Assembly: GCA_942492115.1 (NCBI GenBank)
Contig: CALODL010000013.1
Span: 1-64,000, forward strand
Reading direction: 5' to 3'
From: CALODL01 sp942492115
GTDB taxonomy: Bacteria; Planctomycetota; Phycisphaerae; UBA1845; CAIVHJ01
DNA: 64,000 nt
A program made the position numbers and the translations under genes. How positions within the stretch are numbered: position 1 is the first letter of the stretch; every line of letters begins with the position of its first letter. The notes beneath the pieces were generated by a model, which made no database searches, had not been told where the DNA came from, and saw only the letters and a program-made list of their open reading frames with translations. Below, piece by piece: positions 45,588-54,667 of the stretch.

Positions 45588-45884
45588 CAGGTCCGGTTCA
45601 ACGAGGAAAATGCTTTACCGTGGTCCAGTTCGAATCGAGAAAACGGAGGAACGATCCAGCTTACCCTCTCTCCATCGTTGTACCGACCCGGTCAAACACC
45701 GGGGTTAGGGGATATTGGCCCGCGGGGTGAGCCGTCTTTCAAGAAAACATGGTTTTCTTCTGCGCCGCTGGAATCCCGCCTCGCAGTCTGCGCATGCGGC
45801 GGCATCTGCCGCAAACGGCGTTCCAAAGTCCGGAGCAACGCGTTTGACCTGGTATTCGGGGAACACGCTGACAGGGGTCGGTGC

Positions 45885-48116
45885 CTACTCGCCCAGCGCC
45901 GCCACGGCGTCCGACCGCAAACCGTCCAGTTCGGCACGTGTGTCAAACCACAACAGGCCCTTCTCGGCCGTGACGTACGCTTCGGAATCGGTGAGTTCGG
46001 CGGGCCAGGCGGCATCCGCTGCCGCCAGAGCGGCAGCAGCGACGTCCGCAGCGCCGCCACGGGCATGGGCGATGGCGGCGATGAGGTGGCCGAAGGTGGG
46101 AAAGAGATCGCCCGCGGTCGAGAATTCGGCATGGCGTGCGGCCCGTGTCCAATCACCGTCGCGGAGGTAGGCCAGAGCCAGGGTGCGGTGGATGCGCGGA
46201 TCGGGCGGTTCGGCCCGCTCCAGCCAGATCGTCAAGGCATCGAGCGCGGTCGCCAGCGCCGCGGTGTCGTGACCGAATGCCAGTTGTGCCCGGGCCAGCA
46301 TGAGGTGATTGCGCGAATCCAAACCGTCGATCTCGATGGCTCTGGCCAGCGATGCCAGCGCCTGGTCGTCACCGAGGAAGCACTGCACGGTGCCCAGTGT
46401 GCACCAGATACCGTCCGCATAGCTGTCCGCTTCACCGCGCGACTCGGCAATTCCTGCACCGGCCACGGCGGTCGTCATGGCGTCCGCATACTCCCCCTTC
46501 ACAGCGAGCATCTTGGCCAGGTTCGACCACGCATGGTACAGCTCAGGCTTGAAGCGCGTCGCAGAGCGAAAGGCCGACTCGGCGGCATCGACATCACCGA
46601 GGGAATAGACCACGGTCCCATAGAGATTCCACAGCCCGCCGCTGTCCTGCCGCAGCTTGAAGGCTTCGTCACACAACCGTTGGGCAGTGTTGAGCAACGC
46701 CGGATTGCGATCCATGAGCGGGCGGTGCTTGTAATACTCGACCTTGTGCCACCGGGCCAACTGGCATATGGCGTTGAAATTCTCAGGATCCTCTTCAACG
46801 GCTGCAGCATGCTCTTCGTAATTGGCCAGCCACAAGTCGCTGTCCGCCTGCCGTGCGAGGTCTGCAATCGCGTGATCCTCGCGCGAACGCTGTTCAGCAC
46901 GGTTGGCCCGAATGCTGGCCAGAAGCATGGCGCCCGAAGCCACGAGCATGAGCGGCACGACCGCCAGCGCCACGAACTTCCATTTCCCGCGCATGACGCG
47001 GTGGAACATGTAGCCTTCCTCGCCGCGGCGGGCATCGACCGGGCTGGCGTCGAGGTAGTAGCGGATATCGCGGGCCAGTTCACCGGCGGTGCCATACCGC
47101 TGTTCTCGATCCTTGGACAGGGCCTTGAACAGGACGGCCTGAAGATCGTCATCGATCGGACAACTGTCGACGCGCAAGCTCGAAGACGACTTGGCATTGA
47201 TTCCAATCTCGGGCGACCACACGCGACTCGGTGGGGTCGGCGGTGTGCGGGCGATGTGGTTCAGCACATCGGCGAGTGGTCCCTCTACCGGATAGGGATA
47301 CTGACCGGTCAGCAGTTCATAGAGGATAACTCCGAGGGAGTAAACATCGGTTCGCGTATCAAGATCATTGCGTTTGCCCTCGGCTTGTTCCGGCGAAATA
47401 TAGGGCAGCGTGCCGACCACCGCATCCGCCCGGGTCACGGCCGTATCCAGACTGTTCACCGAGCGGGCCAGCCCGAAGTCGAGCAGACGGATTCGCCCCA
47501 CGTCATCGACGAGGATGTTGGAGGGCTTGAGGTCGCGGTGAATGATTCCTCGTTGATGGGCGTACTGCACCGCACCGCACAGTGTTTCGAAGGTCCCGAG
47601 CACCTCGTCGAGTGCCGGACGGACACGGCGGACATGGCCATTGAGCGGCTCGCCTTCGACATAGTTCATCACGAAATACCGCCGGCCGTGGGCTGCGTGC
47701 CCGGCGGCAGTGATGCCAATGATATTGGGATGGTCAATCTGACTGACGAGATCGATTTCACGTTCGAATCGATGTCGCGCCGCAGCGGAGGCGTAGCTGC
47801 CGTCAAGCAGGACCTTGATGGCAACGGTCTGGCGGGTGGCCCGGTCCACTGCTTCGTAGACCACGCCCTGACCGCCGCGGTGGATCTCACGAACGATGTC
47901 GTACCCCTCGATGTCCTGGGGCAGCTCTGCGACCACGGGCCCCGCGGCGTGACTCCGTGCACGGCGAATGACCGCGTCGTTGTCGGTCATGGCTGCAATA
48001 TTCTCGGCGCAGTCCTCGCACTCCGGCAGATGGGCCTCGATAGCCAAGGCATCTCCCGGCACACAGCCCCCTTCGACAAAGGCGGCGAGCAACTCTTCGG
48101 ACGGGCAGGTCGACAT
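45885..48116 (-). CDS. Transmembrane Ser/Thr protein kinase with zinc finger and TPR-like repeats
   Basis: 743 residues. An N-terminal anti-sigma-type zinc finger (AHLPECEDC) precedes a Hanks-type kinase domain (about 70-350): IHRGGQGVVYEA, AIKVLL, IIHRDLKPSNILV, LLDFGLA, GTLPYISPEQAEG, DVYSLGVILYELL, all catalytic residues present. A single membrane helix (FVALAVVPLMLVASGAMLLA, about residue 400) separates it from a C-terminal TPR-like half (LAKMLAVKGEYADAM, LARAIEIDG, LALAYLRDGDWTRAA). The start at 48116 follows AAGGA. The zinc finger plus kinase, near an ECF sigma gene, is a characteristic planctomycete arrangement. Confidence 0.92.
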   Translation of the reverse strand: MSTCPSEELLAAFVEGGCVPGDALAIEAHLPECEDCAENIAAMTDNDAVIRRARSHAAGPVVAELPQDIEGYDIVREIHRGGQGVVYEAVDRATRQTVAIKVLLDGSYASAAARHRFEREIDLVSQIDHPNIIGITAAGHAAHGRRYFVMNYVEGEPLNGHVRRVRPALDEVLGTFETLCGAVQYAHQRGIIHRDLKPSNILVDDVGRIRLLDFGLARSVNSLDTAVTRADAVVGTLPYISPEQAEGKRNDLDTRTDVYSLGVILYELLTGQYPYPVEGPLADVLNHIARTPPTPPSRVWSPEIGINAKSSSSLRVDSCPIDDDLQAVLFKALSKDREQRYGTAGELARDIRYYLDASPVDARRGEEGYMFHRVMRGKWKFVALAVVPLMLVASGAMLLASIRANRAEQRSREDHAIADLARQADSDLWLANYEEHAAAVEEDPENFNAICQLARWHKVEYYKHRPLMDRNPALLNTAQRLCDEAFKLRQDSGGLWNLYGTVVYSLGDVDAAESAFRSATRFKPELYHAWSNLAKMLAVKGEYADAMTTAVAGAGIAESRGEADSYADGIWCTLGTVQCFLGDDQALASLARAIEIDGLDSRNHLMLARAQLAFGHDTAALATALDALTIWLERAEPPDPRIHRTLALAYLRDGDWTRAARHAEFSTAGDLFPTFGHLIAAIAHARGGAADVAAAALAAADAAWPAELTDSEAYVTAEKGLLWFDTRAELDGLRSDAVAALGE

Positions 48117-48314
48117 GATGGTCCTTCTCTCGGTGCTCCCGACCGGCTGTTCGATGGCACAGGCCAGAACCCGGATTGATACGCGCCGGACCTGGACCCT
48201 CGCAGGGTATTGGCCCGTCTCCTTCATCATCTTTCAGGAGTATGTGGAATGCCAGCCTCGTTTTCGCGTCCACCGGCCGTATGGCTGATCGCGGATGGCG
48301 GACCACCAAATGGC

Positions 48315-48343
48315 TTGAGATCACAGCCCCGTCGTCGTAACAT
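48315..48343 (+). promoter_or_regulatory. Promoter of the beta-helix gene
   Basis: TTGAGA, 17-base spacer, TAACAT, 36 bases before the start codon at 48379. It lies in the 262-base gap divergent from the kinase. Confidence 0.5.
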
Positions 48344-48378
48344 GGGCATGCAACTCCACCGGGGGGTCCGGAGTTCTC

Positions 48379-50961
48379 ATGCGACTACCTGCCGTACATA
48401 ACTTGCTTTGCGCCCACACGATCGTCGCCGCCGTTCTCCTTTCGGCGTCGTCCACCACAGCCCGCGCCCAGGTGTTGTACGTCGACGACAGTGCGACCGG
48501 TGCCGACGACGGCTCGAGCTGGTGCGACGCGTACCGCAACCTGCAGGATGCCCTGCACAACGCCTCGACCAGCCCAGTACACTTCATCCGCGTTGCCGGC
48601 GGCACGCACCATCCCGACCGTGGGGTTCAGCAGCAAGCGCTCGATCGCGCCGCCAGCTTCACGCTCGTCCCGGGGACGATGATCATGGGCGGCTACGCCG
48701 GCTGTGGCGCGCCTGATCCAGACTTCCGTGACCCGAGTACATACATCACGATCCTGTCCGGCGATCTCCTGGGCAACGACGATGACGTGAGCGAAGCTCC
48801 GGACTGCCCCTGTTTGAGCCCGGGGGACGAGGGGCAGTGCACCGACATGGCCTGCCGCGACCGCGTACTCGACGAGACTGCGTGCGACGAGGGCTGGACG
48901 TGGCAAGATGGCGGCTTCCCGGGCTGTGCACTGCGCGCTGCCGAATTATGCTGCGACACCTGTCCTGCAACCGCGACGCGCTGCGACAACAGCTGGCATG
49001 TCGTCCGCGCCTCAGGAATTCCTCTGGCGTCCAGCGAGGTGACCGGTCTCGATGGCTGCACGATCACCGGTGGTTATGCCAACGGGCCGGGTGAATATGC
49101 CGGCGGCGGCCTGTTGTGTCTGCAGGCCAGCCCGACTTTCGGAGACTGCAGGTTCGTGGACAACCGTGCGGCCGATGATGGCGGCGCCGCGTTGATCACC
49201 GCACACAGTCACCCGTGGTTCGAGTCATGCACGTTCGAGAACAACCTCGCAGGTGACGATGGCGGAGCCATCAAGAACATCAACAGCGCTCCGAGGTTCA
49301 CTGCGTGCACCTTTCTGGCCAATGCATCCGGGTTCTACAACCCTGCGGGCGACGGCGGCGCCGTGCTCAACAGCGGCGAGAGTACCGCCGAGTTTCATGA
49401 GTGCCAGTTCATGGCCAACCACTCGCCGGACAGTGGCGGGGCCGTGTACAACGAAGGGAGCATCGAGCCTGACCAGTTGACCAAGATGACCCTACGCAAT
49501 ACGTCGTTCCAGAATAATGAAGCCGGCGAGCGTGGCGGCGCGGTCCACAGTACGGGGAATGCGGAATCCACCCTCCAGGGTAACCTCCTGTTTGCCGGAA
49601 ACACGGCTCCTGCCGGTGGAAGCGACTGGGCCCTGCGCAGCGGATCCACGAGCATCGATCAGGCTCGAAGCGGAGCAGGCAGCGCCCCCATTCAAAGCAC
49701 GACCGTCACCGCCGACGTCTTCGAGGTCAGCCTCGACAGCGAAGCGTCCAATCCGCTCTCAGGCCAACTCGAGCTCACCGCAGGCACGACGACACTGGTC
49801 GATGCGTTGGTCATTCGCGAGGATGCCCTCAACGAATTCGCCAAGCCCATGGTTGCGGTCGACGGGATACTCACGGTCAAGGGCACGCTCAGCACAGGTG
49901 GCGACCCCGGAGACTGCACCCCACCCGAATTCTGCACACGCGCCTTGGGCCAGGTGACCGTGCTCGGCGACTTCAAGTTCAGTGGCAACGCACGCATCGA
50001 CGTCGATGCAGTCGAGCCGCTCACGTTACACGGCCACTTCATCAACACAACCTCGGGGACACTCGCACCCCAGTTCTTCAGGTGGAACAGCCCCCTGGTC
50101 ATGGCTGGAGACGAACCACAACAACTGGACGTCGCGGGTGCCGATCTCGGCCCCCTGCCTTACGGCAGCGTGTCCGACAATTTCGGGATTCGCCGTTTCG
50201 AGGTCACCGCGAACAGCGACGTTCGCCTGGTCCCCGCGGCATGGCCGAGCGCTGGCACGGGCTGCCCGGCCCTGTATGTCGAAACACTGATCATCGAGAA
50301 AGGCGCCACACTGAGTCTCGACGATGTCATCGTCTACGCCGACAGTGTCGTGGACCTCGGCGGCTCGACCTGTTTTTCCGGTCCCTGCGCTGAACTGAGC
50401 GCCCCGGATGTCAACACGTGTCAATTGTATGACATCAACCAGGATTGCCAGATCCTCCTCAGCGATGACCTTCCGGATATCATCGATTGCATGTTCCGCG
50501 ACGACTGTGCTTGTGTTGATGGCAACTGCGTATGTGCCATCGATTGCAACTGTGACGGCGCGTTGACCGTAGTCGGCGACGGACGCTGCCTGGTCGATTG
50601 TTTTCAGAACGGTGACTGCCCGATCTGCGATGACCGCGATCCTGCCGGGACGCGCAGCCTCGCGATCGGTGGAATCGTCGCGGACAGCGCCGAGAACCCG
50701 CTGTTGAACGGGATTTCTGCGCGGGTCGAAGTGCAGCAAGTCCTGCGAAATCGCAGCAACGGGAGCGGCCAGAGGTGGTCGACGACCACGGACGATATTG
50801 GCATCTGGTCGGTCCCCAAGCTTACGCCTGGTCCATACAACATCTTGATTCGCGCTGGCCAGCGCACTGAACGCATGTCAATCGACCTGACCGAGGACAA
50901 CCAGAGACGGCTGCAGAACATCCTCACTGTTTTTCCGAAGGTGCGCATGCGCTCCGAATGA
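48379..50961 (+). CDS. Secreted right-handed beta-helix protein
   Basis: 860 residues. Signal peptide ending ARAQ, then VLYVDDSATGADDGSSWC followed by YRNLQDALHNA, a start common in large planctomycete extracellular proteins. The middle has beta-helix rungs with Pmp-like GG[AG][AI]-x-N repeats (DDGGAALI, DDGGAIKNI, DGGAVLNS, DSGGAVYNE, RGGAVHSTG). A Cys-rich stretch lies near 130-205. The later part contains DINQDCQILLSDDLPDIIDC and CDCNCDGALT-type segments that resemble a dockerin-like calcium module. It ends with a short carboxypeptidase-regulatory-like (SIPRTGY-type) beta domain. Probably surface or matrix protein; the role is unknown. SD GGAG precedes the ATG. Confidence 0.82.
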   Translation: MRLPAVHNLLCAHTIVAAVLLSASSTTARAQVLYVDDSATGADDGSSWCDAYRNLQDALHNASTSPVHFIRVAGGTHHPDRGVQQQALDRAASFTLVPGTMIMGGYAGCGAPDPDFRDPSTYITILSGDLLGNDDDVSEAPDCPCLSPGDEGQCTDMACRDRVLDETACDEGWTWQDGGFPGCALRAAELCCDTCPATATRCDNSWHVVRASGIPLASSEVTGLDGCTITGGYANGPGEYAGGGLLCLQASPTFGDCRFVDNRAADDGGAALITAHSHPWFESCTFENNLAGDDGGAIKNINSAPRFTACTFLANASGFYNPAGDGGAVLNSGESTAEFHECQFMANHSPDSGGAVYNEGSIEPDQLTKMTLRNTSFQNNEAGERGGAVHSTGNAESTLQGNLLFAGNTAPAGGSDWALRSGSTSIDQARSGAGSAPIQSTTVTADVFEVSLDSEASNPLSGQLELTAGTTTLVDALVIREDALNEFAKPMVAVDGILTVKGTLSTGGDPGDCTPPEFCTRALGQVTVLGDFKFSGNARIDVDAVEPLTLHGHFINTTSGTLAPQFFRWNSPLVMAGDEPQQLDVAGADLGPLPYGSVSDNFGIRRFEVTANSDVRLVPAAWPSAGTGCPALYVETLIIEKGATLSLDDVIVYADSVVDLGGSTCFSGPCAELSAPDVNTCQLYDINQDCQILLSDDLPDIIDCMFRDDCACVDGNCVCAIDCNCDGALTVVGDGRCLVDCFQNGDCPICDDRDPAGTRSLAIGGIVADSAENPLLNGISARVEVQQVLRNRSNGSGQRWSTTTDDIGIWSVPKLTPGPYNILIRAGQRTERMSIDLTEDNQRRLQNILTVFPKVRMRSE

Positions 50962-51067
50962 ACCGGGGCCGCATGTGCGGCCGTCAGGATGCTTGACAAA
51001 TCGCCCCCTGGCCTCCGAGGTCTGGTGACGGCAGAGCATAGAACAAGGACCGGGCATCTCATTACGC

Positions 51068-51673
51068 ATGGCTCATGGCGATTCACTCTTCGGCACGCGA
51101 ACCAGCACCTTGATCCTCGAGGGACTCAAGGATGCCGGCAACGATGTGTTGTGGCGCGAGTTCGACGGCCGCTATCGTCCGTTGGTCGTTGGTTATCTCT
51201 GCACCCACGGGCTCAGCCATGACCAGGCGGAGGAAGTCGCTCAGCGAACGCTGATCGAGTTCGCCAGGGCCTATCGCGCCGGCAAGTATGATCGTGAAAA
51301 GGGCCGCTTGCGCAAATGGCTCTTTGGTATCGTCACCAACCAGATGCGCAGCCACCGCCGCCAGCAGGCCCGCATCCGCGAAATCAATGTCGTCGACCGC
51401 TCGACCCAGACCGGCTTCTTGCAGCGCGTCCCGGACGAGGATGAATTGGAACAGCGCTGGAACCAGGAATACCTGGAACATTTCTTCCAGGACCTACTGG
51501 CCCGGGCGCGCGTCCAATTCGATCCTCAAACAATCGACGCTTTCACGCGTTACGCGCTCAACGACGAACCCGTGGAAACAGTTGCCCGCGACCTCGAAAT
51601 GACGAACAACGCGATTTACCTCGTGAAACACCGCGTCATCAAATGGATGAAAGACAACCTCGACGAGATGTAA
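51068..51673 (+). CDS. ECF-type RNA polymerase sigma factor
   Basis: 201 residues. Region 2: FDGRYRPLVVGYLCTHGLSHDQAEEVAQRTLIEFARAY, then YDREKGRLRKWLFGIVTNQMRSHRRQQAR. Region 4: DAFTRYALNDEPVETVARDLEMTNNAIYLVKHRVIKWMKD helix-turn-helix. This is the planctomycete ECF type commonly encoded near Ser/Thr kinases rather than anti-sigma factors. The kinase gene at 45885-48116, with its zinc finger, is the plausible partner although a beta-helix gene lies between them. Confidence 0.9.
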   Translation: MAHGDSLFGTRTSTLILEGLKDAGNDVLWREFDGRYRPLVVGYLCTHGLSHDQAEEVAQRTLIEFARAYRAGKYDREKGRLRKWLFGIVTNQMRSHRRQQARIREINVVDRSTQTGFLQRVPDEDELEQRWNQEYLEHFFQDLLARARVQFDPQTIDAFTRYALNDEPVETVARDLEMTNNAIYLVKHRVIKWMKDNLDEM

Positions 51674-51789
51674 CGCACCGCCGGGCAGTCGCGGACCAAG
51701 AACCCGCCACATTGACGGAACAACTCACAGTACTCTTGTCAAGACTCCGTCGATTTCCCCTCACGTAGAATTCCAGTGGCGTGCACACT

Positions 51790-52671
51790 ATGATGCTGTG
51801 CATGTCCCGCAACGATTGCACTCAACCGCGTTTTGAATATGTTGCCGAAGGCGTCTATCGCCTCGCGGTGGCCACGCGGAATGCCATCAACGTGTATCTC
51901 ATAGACGACGTGCTGGTCGATGCCGGTGCTCGGCAGGCCGGCGGCAAGATACTACAGGCCCTCGAAGGCTGTGCATTGCGCGGCCATGTCGTCACGCACG
52001 TGCATCCCGATCACCAGGGCGCTACCCATGAGATTTGCACTGCCCGTGGTATCCCGCTGTGGTGCGGTGCGGCCGACCGGGAAGCCATGGAAACCGGCAA
52101 TCTCGCCAGTTGCTATCCACGCCCCGAAAAACTGACCGCACGCATTCCGTCACGACTATGGGGTGGTCCGGCGCACCCCGTGGAGCGCAGCCTGGTCGAA
52201 GGTGATACCATCGGCGACTTCGAGGTGCTCGAAACGCCAGGTCACACGGCCGGGCACATTGCGCTGTGGCGTCGTGACGATGGTGTGCTCATCGTCGGCG
52301 ATGTGCTGTTCGGCATGAGCCTGCTCACGCTTCGACGGGCACTGCGCGAGCCGCCACGCATGTTCACAGTCAACCCCGCCCAGAACCGCGAATCCATCCG
52401 GCGCCTGGCGCTACTGAAACCGCGCGTGGTATGCTGTGGGCACGGCTTGCCCATCTACGGCCAGGCACTCCTGCGCGACTTCGCCGCCGGCCTGCCGGAA
52501 ACGGCCGCAACTCACGACCCCGCGGACCTGTCCATCACGGCCCCCGACCCCGGCCTCGAGGAGTTGGGCGATGAGAATGGGCAGCGGATCCCGTCGACCT
52601 TGAGCAGCGCCCCATACGAGACACCTCTCGATGAGCCCATTGACGCCGGCGATCTCGAACACAAGACCTGA
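51790..52671 (+). CDS. Metallo-beta-lactamase fold hydrolase
   Basis: About 293 residues. The dimetal site motif is THVHPDHQGA, followed by ETPGHTAGHIALW, VLIVGDVLFG and CCGHGLPIYG, which give the full His/Asp ligand set. No signal peptide. Glyoxalase II-like or RNase Z-like hydrolases share this pattern, so the substrate is open. ATG 51790 is chosen; GTG 51781 and ATG 51802 are alternatives and no strong Shine-Dalgarno decides. Confidence 0.83.
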   Translation: MMLCMSRNDCTQPRFEYVAEGVYRLAVATRNAINVYLIDDVLVDAGARQAGGKILQALEGCALRGHVVTHVHPDHQGATHEICTARGIPLWCGAADREAMETGNLASCYPRPEKLTARIPSRLWGGPAHPVERSLVEGDTIGDFEVLETPGHTAGHIALWRRDDGVLIVGDVLFGMSLLTLRRALREPPRMFTVNPAQNRESIRRLALLKPRVVCCGHGLPIYGQALLRDFAAGLPETAATHDPADLSITAPDPGLEELGDENGQRIPSTLSSAPYETPLDEPIDAGDLEHKT

Positions 52672-52684
52672 CGCCGCCCACCGC

Positions 52685-52705
52685 GGTCCACTGTGACTGT
52701 GGACC
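52685..52705. terminator. Hairpin between convergent genes
   Basis: GGTCCAC, 7-base loop, GTGGACC lies between the convergent hydrolase and ftsY genes. It may terminate from either side, but there is no T-run. Confidence 0.4.
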
Positions 52706-52735
52706 ATCGACTCATGGGCTGGAGGGGAGCTCGAC

Positions 52736-53665
52736 TCAGACGCCGACTTCCGAGCCGCCGAGCAGAGCCTTCACGAACTCGGCCGGATCGAAGGCCTCAA
52801 TGTCATCCGGTGTTTCGCCGAGCCCGATGAACTTCACGGGCACGCCGAGCTGATCGCGAATGCCCACCACTACGCCACCCTTGGCGGAACCGTCGAGCTT
52901 GGCCAGGATGATGCCGCTGACATTGACCTGTTCGCCGAACATCCGCGCCTGGTTGACGGCGTTCTGGCCGATCGTCGCATCGAGCACCAGCAGAGTCTCG
53001 TGCGGTGCGCCTTCGATCTTCTTGCCGATGACACGATGGATCTTGCCCAGTTCGCGCATGAGGTGGTCCTGGGTGTGCAACCGACCCGCCGTGTCGACGA
53101 TCACAACGTCGATGCCACGGGCCACGGCCGCCTCACAGGCATCATAGGCCACTGCCCCGGGATCGGCGTTCTGACCGTGTTGAATGATCGGTACACCGAT
53201 CCGCTCCGCCCAGATGGTCAGCTGGTTGACCGCCGCAGCGCGGAACGTATCGCATGCGGCGACCATGACCTTCTTGCCTTCATCCGTGAGGTGTTTGGCG
53301 AGCTTGGCGATGCTCGTGGTCTTGCCCGACCCGTTGATGCCGGCGACCATGATGACCGTGGGACCCGAGTCGGCGTAACGCAGCTGGCGATCGTCCTCGG
53401 GCCAGCGTGTGATGATCTGTTCCTGCAACCACGGCACGATGTCCTGGGCCTCTTTGACCTGGCCCTTCTTCCACGCCTTGCGTACTTCTGCGATCAGCTG
53501 GGTCACGACGCCCGGGCCCATGTCCGCAGCGAGCATCGTCTCCTCGAGACGGTCGATGGTCTCCTCGTCGATCGGCTTGCCAACCGGCAGAACCGTGCGA
53601 AACCCCTCTGCAATCTTGTCCCGCGTCTTGGCAAGACCCTTCTTGAATTTGTCGAATATCCCCAT
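52736..53665 (-). CDS. ftsY: Signal recognition particle receptor FtsY
   Basis: 309 residues. SRP-type GTPase that receives ribosome-SRP complexes at the membrane. N-domain MGIFDKFKKGLAKTRDKIAEGF; G-domain with VAGINGSGKTTSIAKLA (P-loop), ACDTFRAAAVNQL, VIVDTAGRLHT, ILAKLDGSAKGG and FIGLGETPDDI. It lacks the long acidic A domain of E. coli FtsY. The start at 53665 is the family N-terminus. Downstream of ribH-nusB with a 35-base gap. Confidence 0.96.
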   Translation of the reverse strand: MGIFDKFKKGLAKTRDKIAEGFRTVLPVGKPIDEETIDRLEETMLAADMGPGVVTQLIAEVRKAWKKGQVKEAQDIVPWLQEQIITRWPEDDRQLRYADSGPTVIMVAGINGSGKTTSIAKLAKHLTDEGKKVMVAACDTFRAAAVNQLTIWAERIGVPIIQHGQNADPGAVAYDACEAAVARGIDVVIVDTAGRLHTQDHLMRELGKIHRVIGKKIEGAPHETLLVLDATIGQNAVNQARMFGEQVNVSGIILAKLDGSAKGGVVVGIRDQLGVPVKFIGLGETPDDIEAFDPAEFVKALLGGSEVGV

Positions 53666-53700
53666 GGCAATGGTGTTCCTGTAACAGACAGTGGCGTGAC

Positions 53701-54144
53701 TCAGTCGCGCTGCGCGGGCGGTTGAACGGCGCTCAATTGTTTCCAGATTGCGTCGAGCACGCCGTTGACGAATTGCGGGGATTCCTTCGCGCCATACTCC
53801 CGCGCCAACTCTACGGCCTCGTTGATGATCACCTTGGGGGGGGCGTCCTGCAGAATGAGCAATTCGCACACCGCCAAGCGGAGAATGGCCCGATCGACCG
53901 GCGGCATCCGTGGCACCGACCAGTTGGCAGAAGCCTGGGCAAGTTGGTGATCGATCATGTCGTGGCTCTCGACCGCGCTGTCGAAGCACTGGCGAACGAA
54001 CAGCAGGTCACGACCCGTCAGCCCTTCAGCCATCAAAAAGCCGTCGACATTCTGGTCGAATACCTCTCCCTGTGCATCGCGCTGAAACAACGCCTGCATT
54101 GCGACTGTCCGGAGCCGCCTGCGTGTCGCGCGTTCAATGCTCAT
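53701..54144 (-). CDS. nusB: Transcription antitermination factor NusB
   Basis: 147 residues, all-helical. RRRLRTVAMQALFQRDAQGE, VPRMPPVDRAILRLAVCELLILQD and PPKVIINEAVELAREYGAKESPQFVNGVLD are typical. The ATG at 54144 overlaps the ribH stop (ATGA). Acts with NusE in rRNA antitermination. Confidence 0.95.
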   Translation of the reverse strand: MSIERATRRRLRTVAMQALFQRDAQGEVFDQNVDGFLMAEGLTGRDLLFVRQCFDSAVESHDMIDHQLAQASANWSVPRMPPVDRAILRLAVCELLILQDAPPKVIINEAVELAREYGAKESPQFVNGVLDAIWKQLSAVQPPAQRD

Positions 54145-54626
54145 CGCTCGCTGCCGCCGCACTCGATATTCTTGAGCACGTTGACCATTTCAATTGCACA
54201 CAGAGCCGCATCGGCGCCCTTGTTGCCCGCCTTGGTCCCGGCTCTTTCGACGGCCTGTTCGATCGTGTGGGTGGTCAACACGCCAAAAGTCACCGGCATG
54301 GTGAATTCCATGGCCACGTCGGCGAGCCCACGCGTGGCCGCTGCCGCAACGTGATCGAAATGGGGTGTCGCCCCACGAATGACGCAGCCGAGAGCGATGA
54401 TGGCATCGTAGCGGCCCGTGGCGGCGGCCTTTCGGGCAGCCAGAGGAAGCTCGAAGGCTCCGGGAACCCACACTTCGGTGATGGCCGCAGAATCGCAGCC
54501 ATGGCGCACGAGTGTGTCCACCGCCCCCCGCCTGAGCTGCTCGGTAATCAACTCGTTGAATCGCCCGACGACGATGCAGAATCGGTGCCCGCGGACGACC
54601 AACTCACCTGTCAATGACGTAGACAT
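54141..54626 (-). CDS. ribH: 6,7-dimethyl-8-ribityllumazine synthase
   Basis: 161 residues. Penultimate step of riboflavin synthesis. Family segments: VVGRFNELITEQLRRGAVDTL, VPGAFELPLAARK, IIALGCVIRGATPHFDHVA with the catalytic His region, and TFGVLTTHTIEQAVERAGTKAGNKGADAA. ATG 54626 is chosen over 54638 (GTG). Pairing ribH with nusB is common in bacteria. Confidence 0.96.
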   Translation of the reverse strand: MSTSLTGELVVRGHRFCIVVGRFNELITEQLRRGAVDTLVRHGCDSAAITEVWVPGAFELPLAARKAAATGRYDAIIALGCVIRGATPHFDHVAAAATRGLADVAMEFTMPVTFGVLTTHTIEQAVERAGTKAGNKGADAALCAIEMVNVLKNIECGGSER

Positions 54627-54667
54627 AGGATGCCACACTCAGCAGTAAACGCGTCATGGAGAATAAC

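Noticed and set aside
45615..45650. Possible tRNA T-arm (GTTCGAATC) in the gap before the kinase
   Set aside because: The flanking bases do not pair into a T-stem and no acceptor or anticodon arm is found around it.
45462..48179. Plus-strand open frame of 905 codons
   Set aside because: It lies antisense to the Ser/Thr kinase, whose catalytic motifs are all intact, and its translation has no family character. High GC produces such shadow frames.
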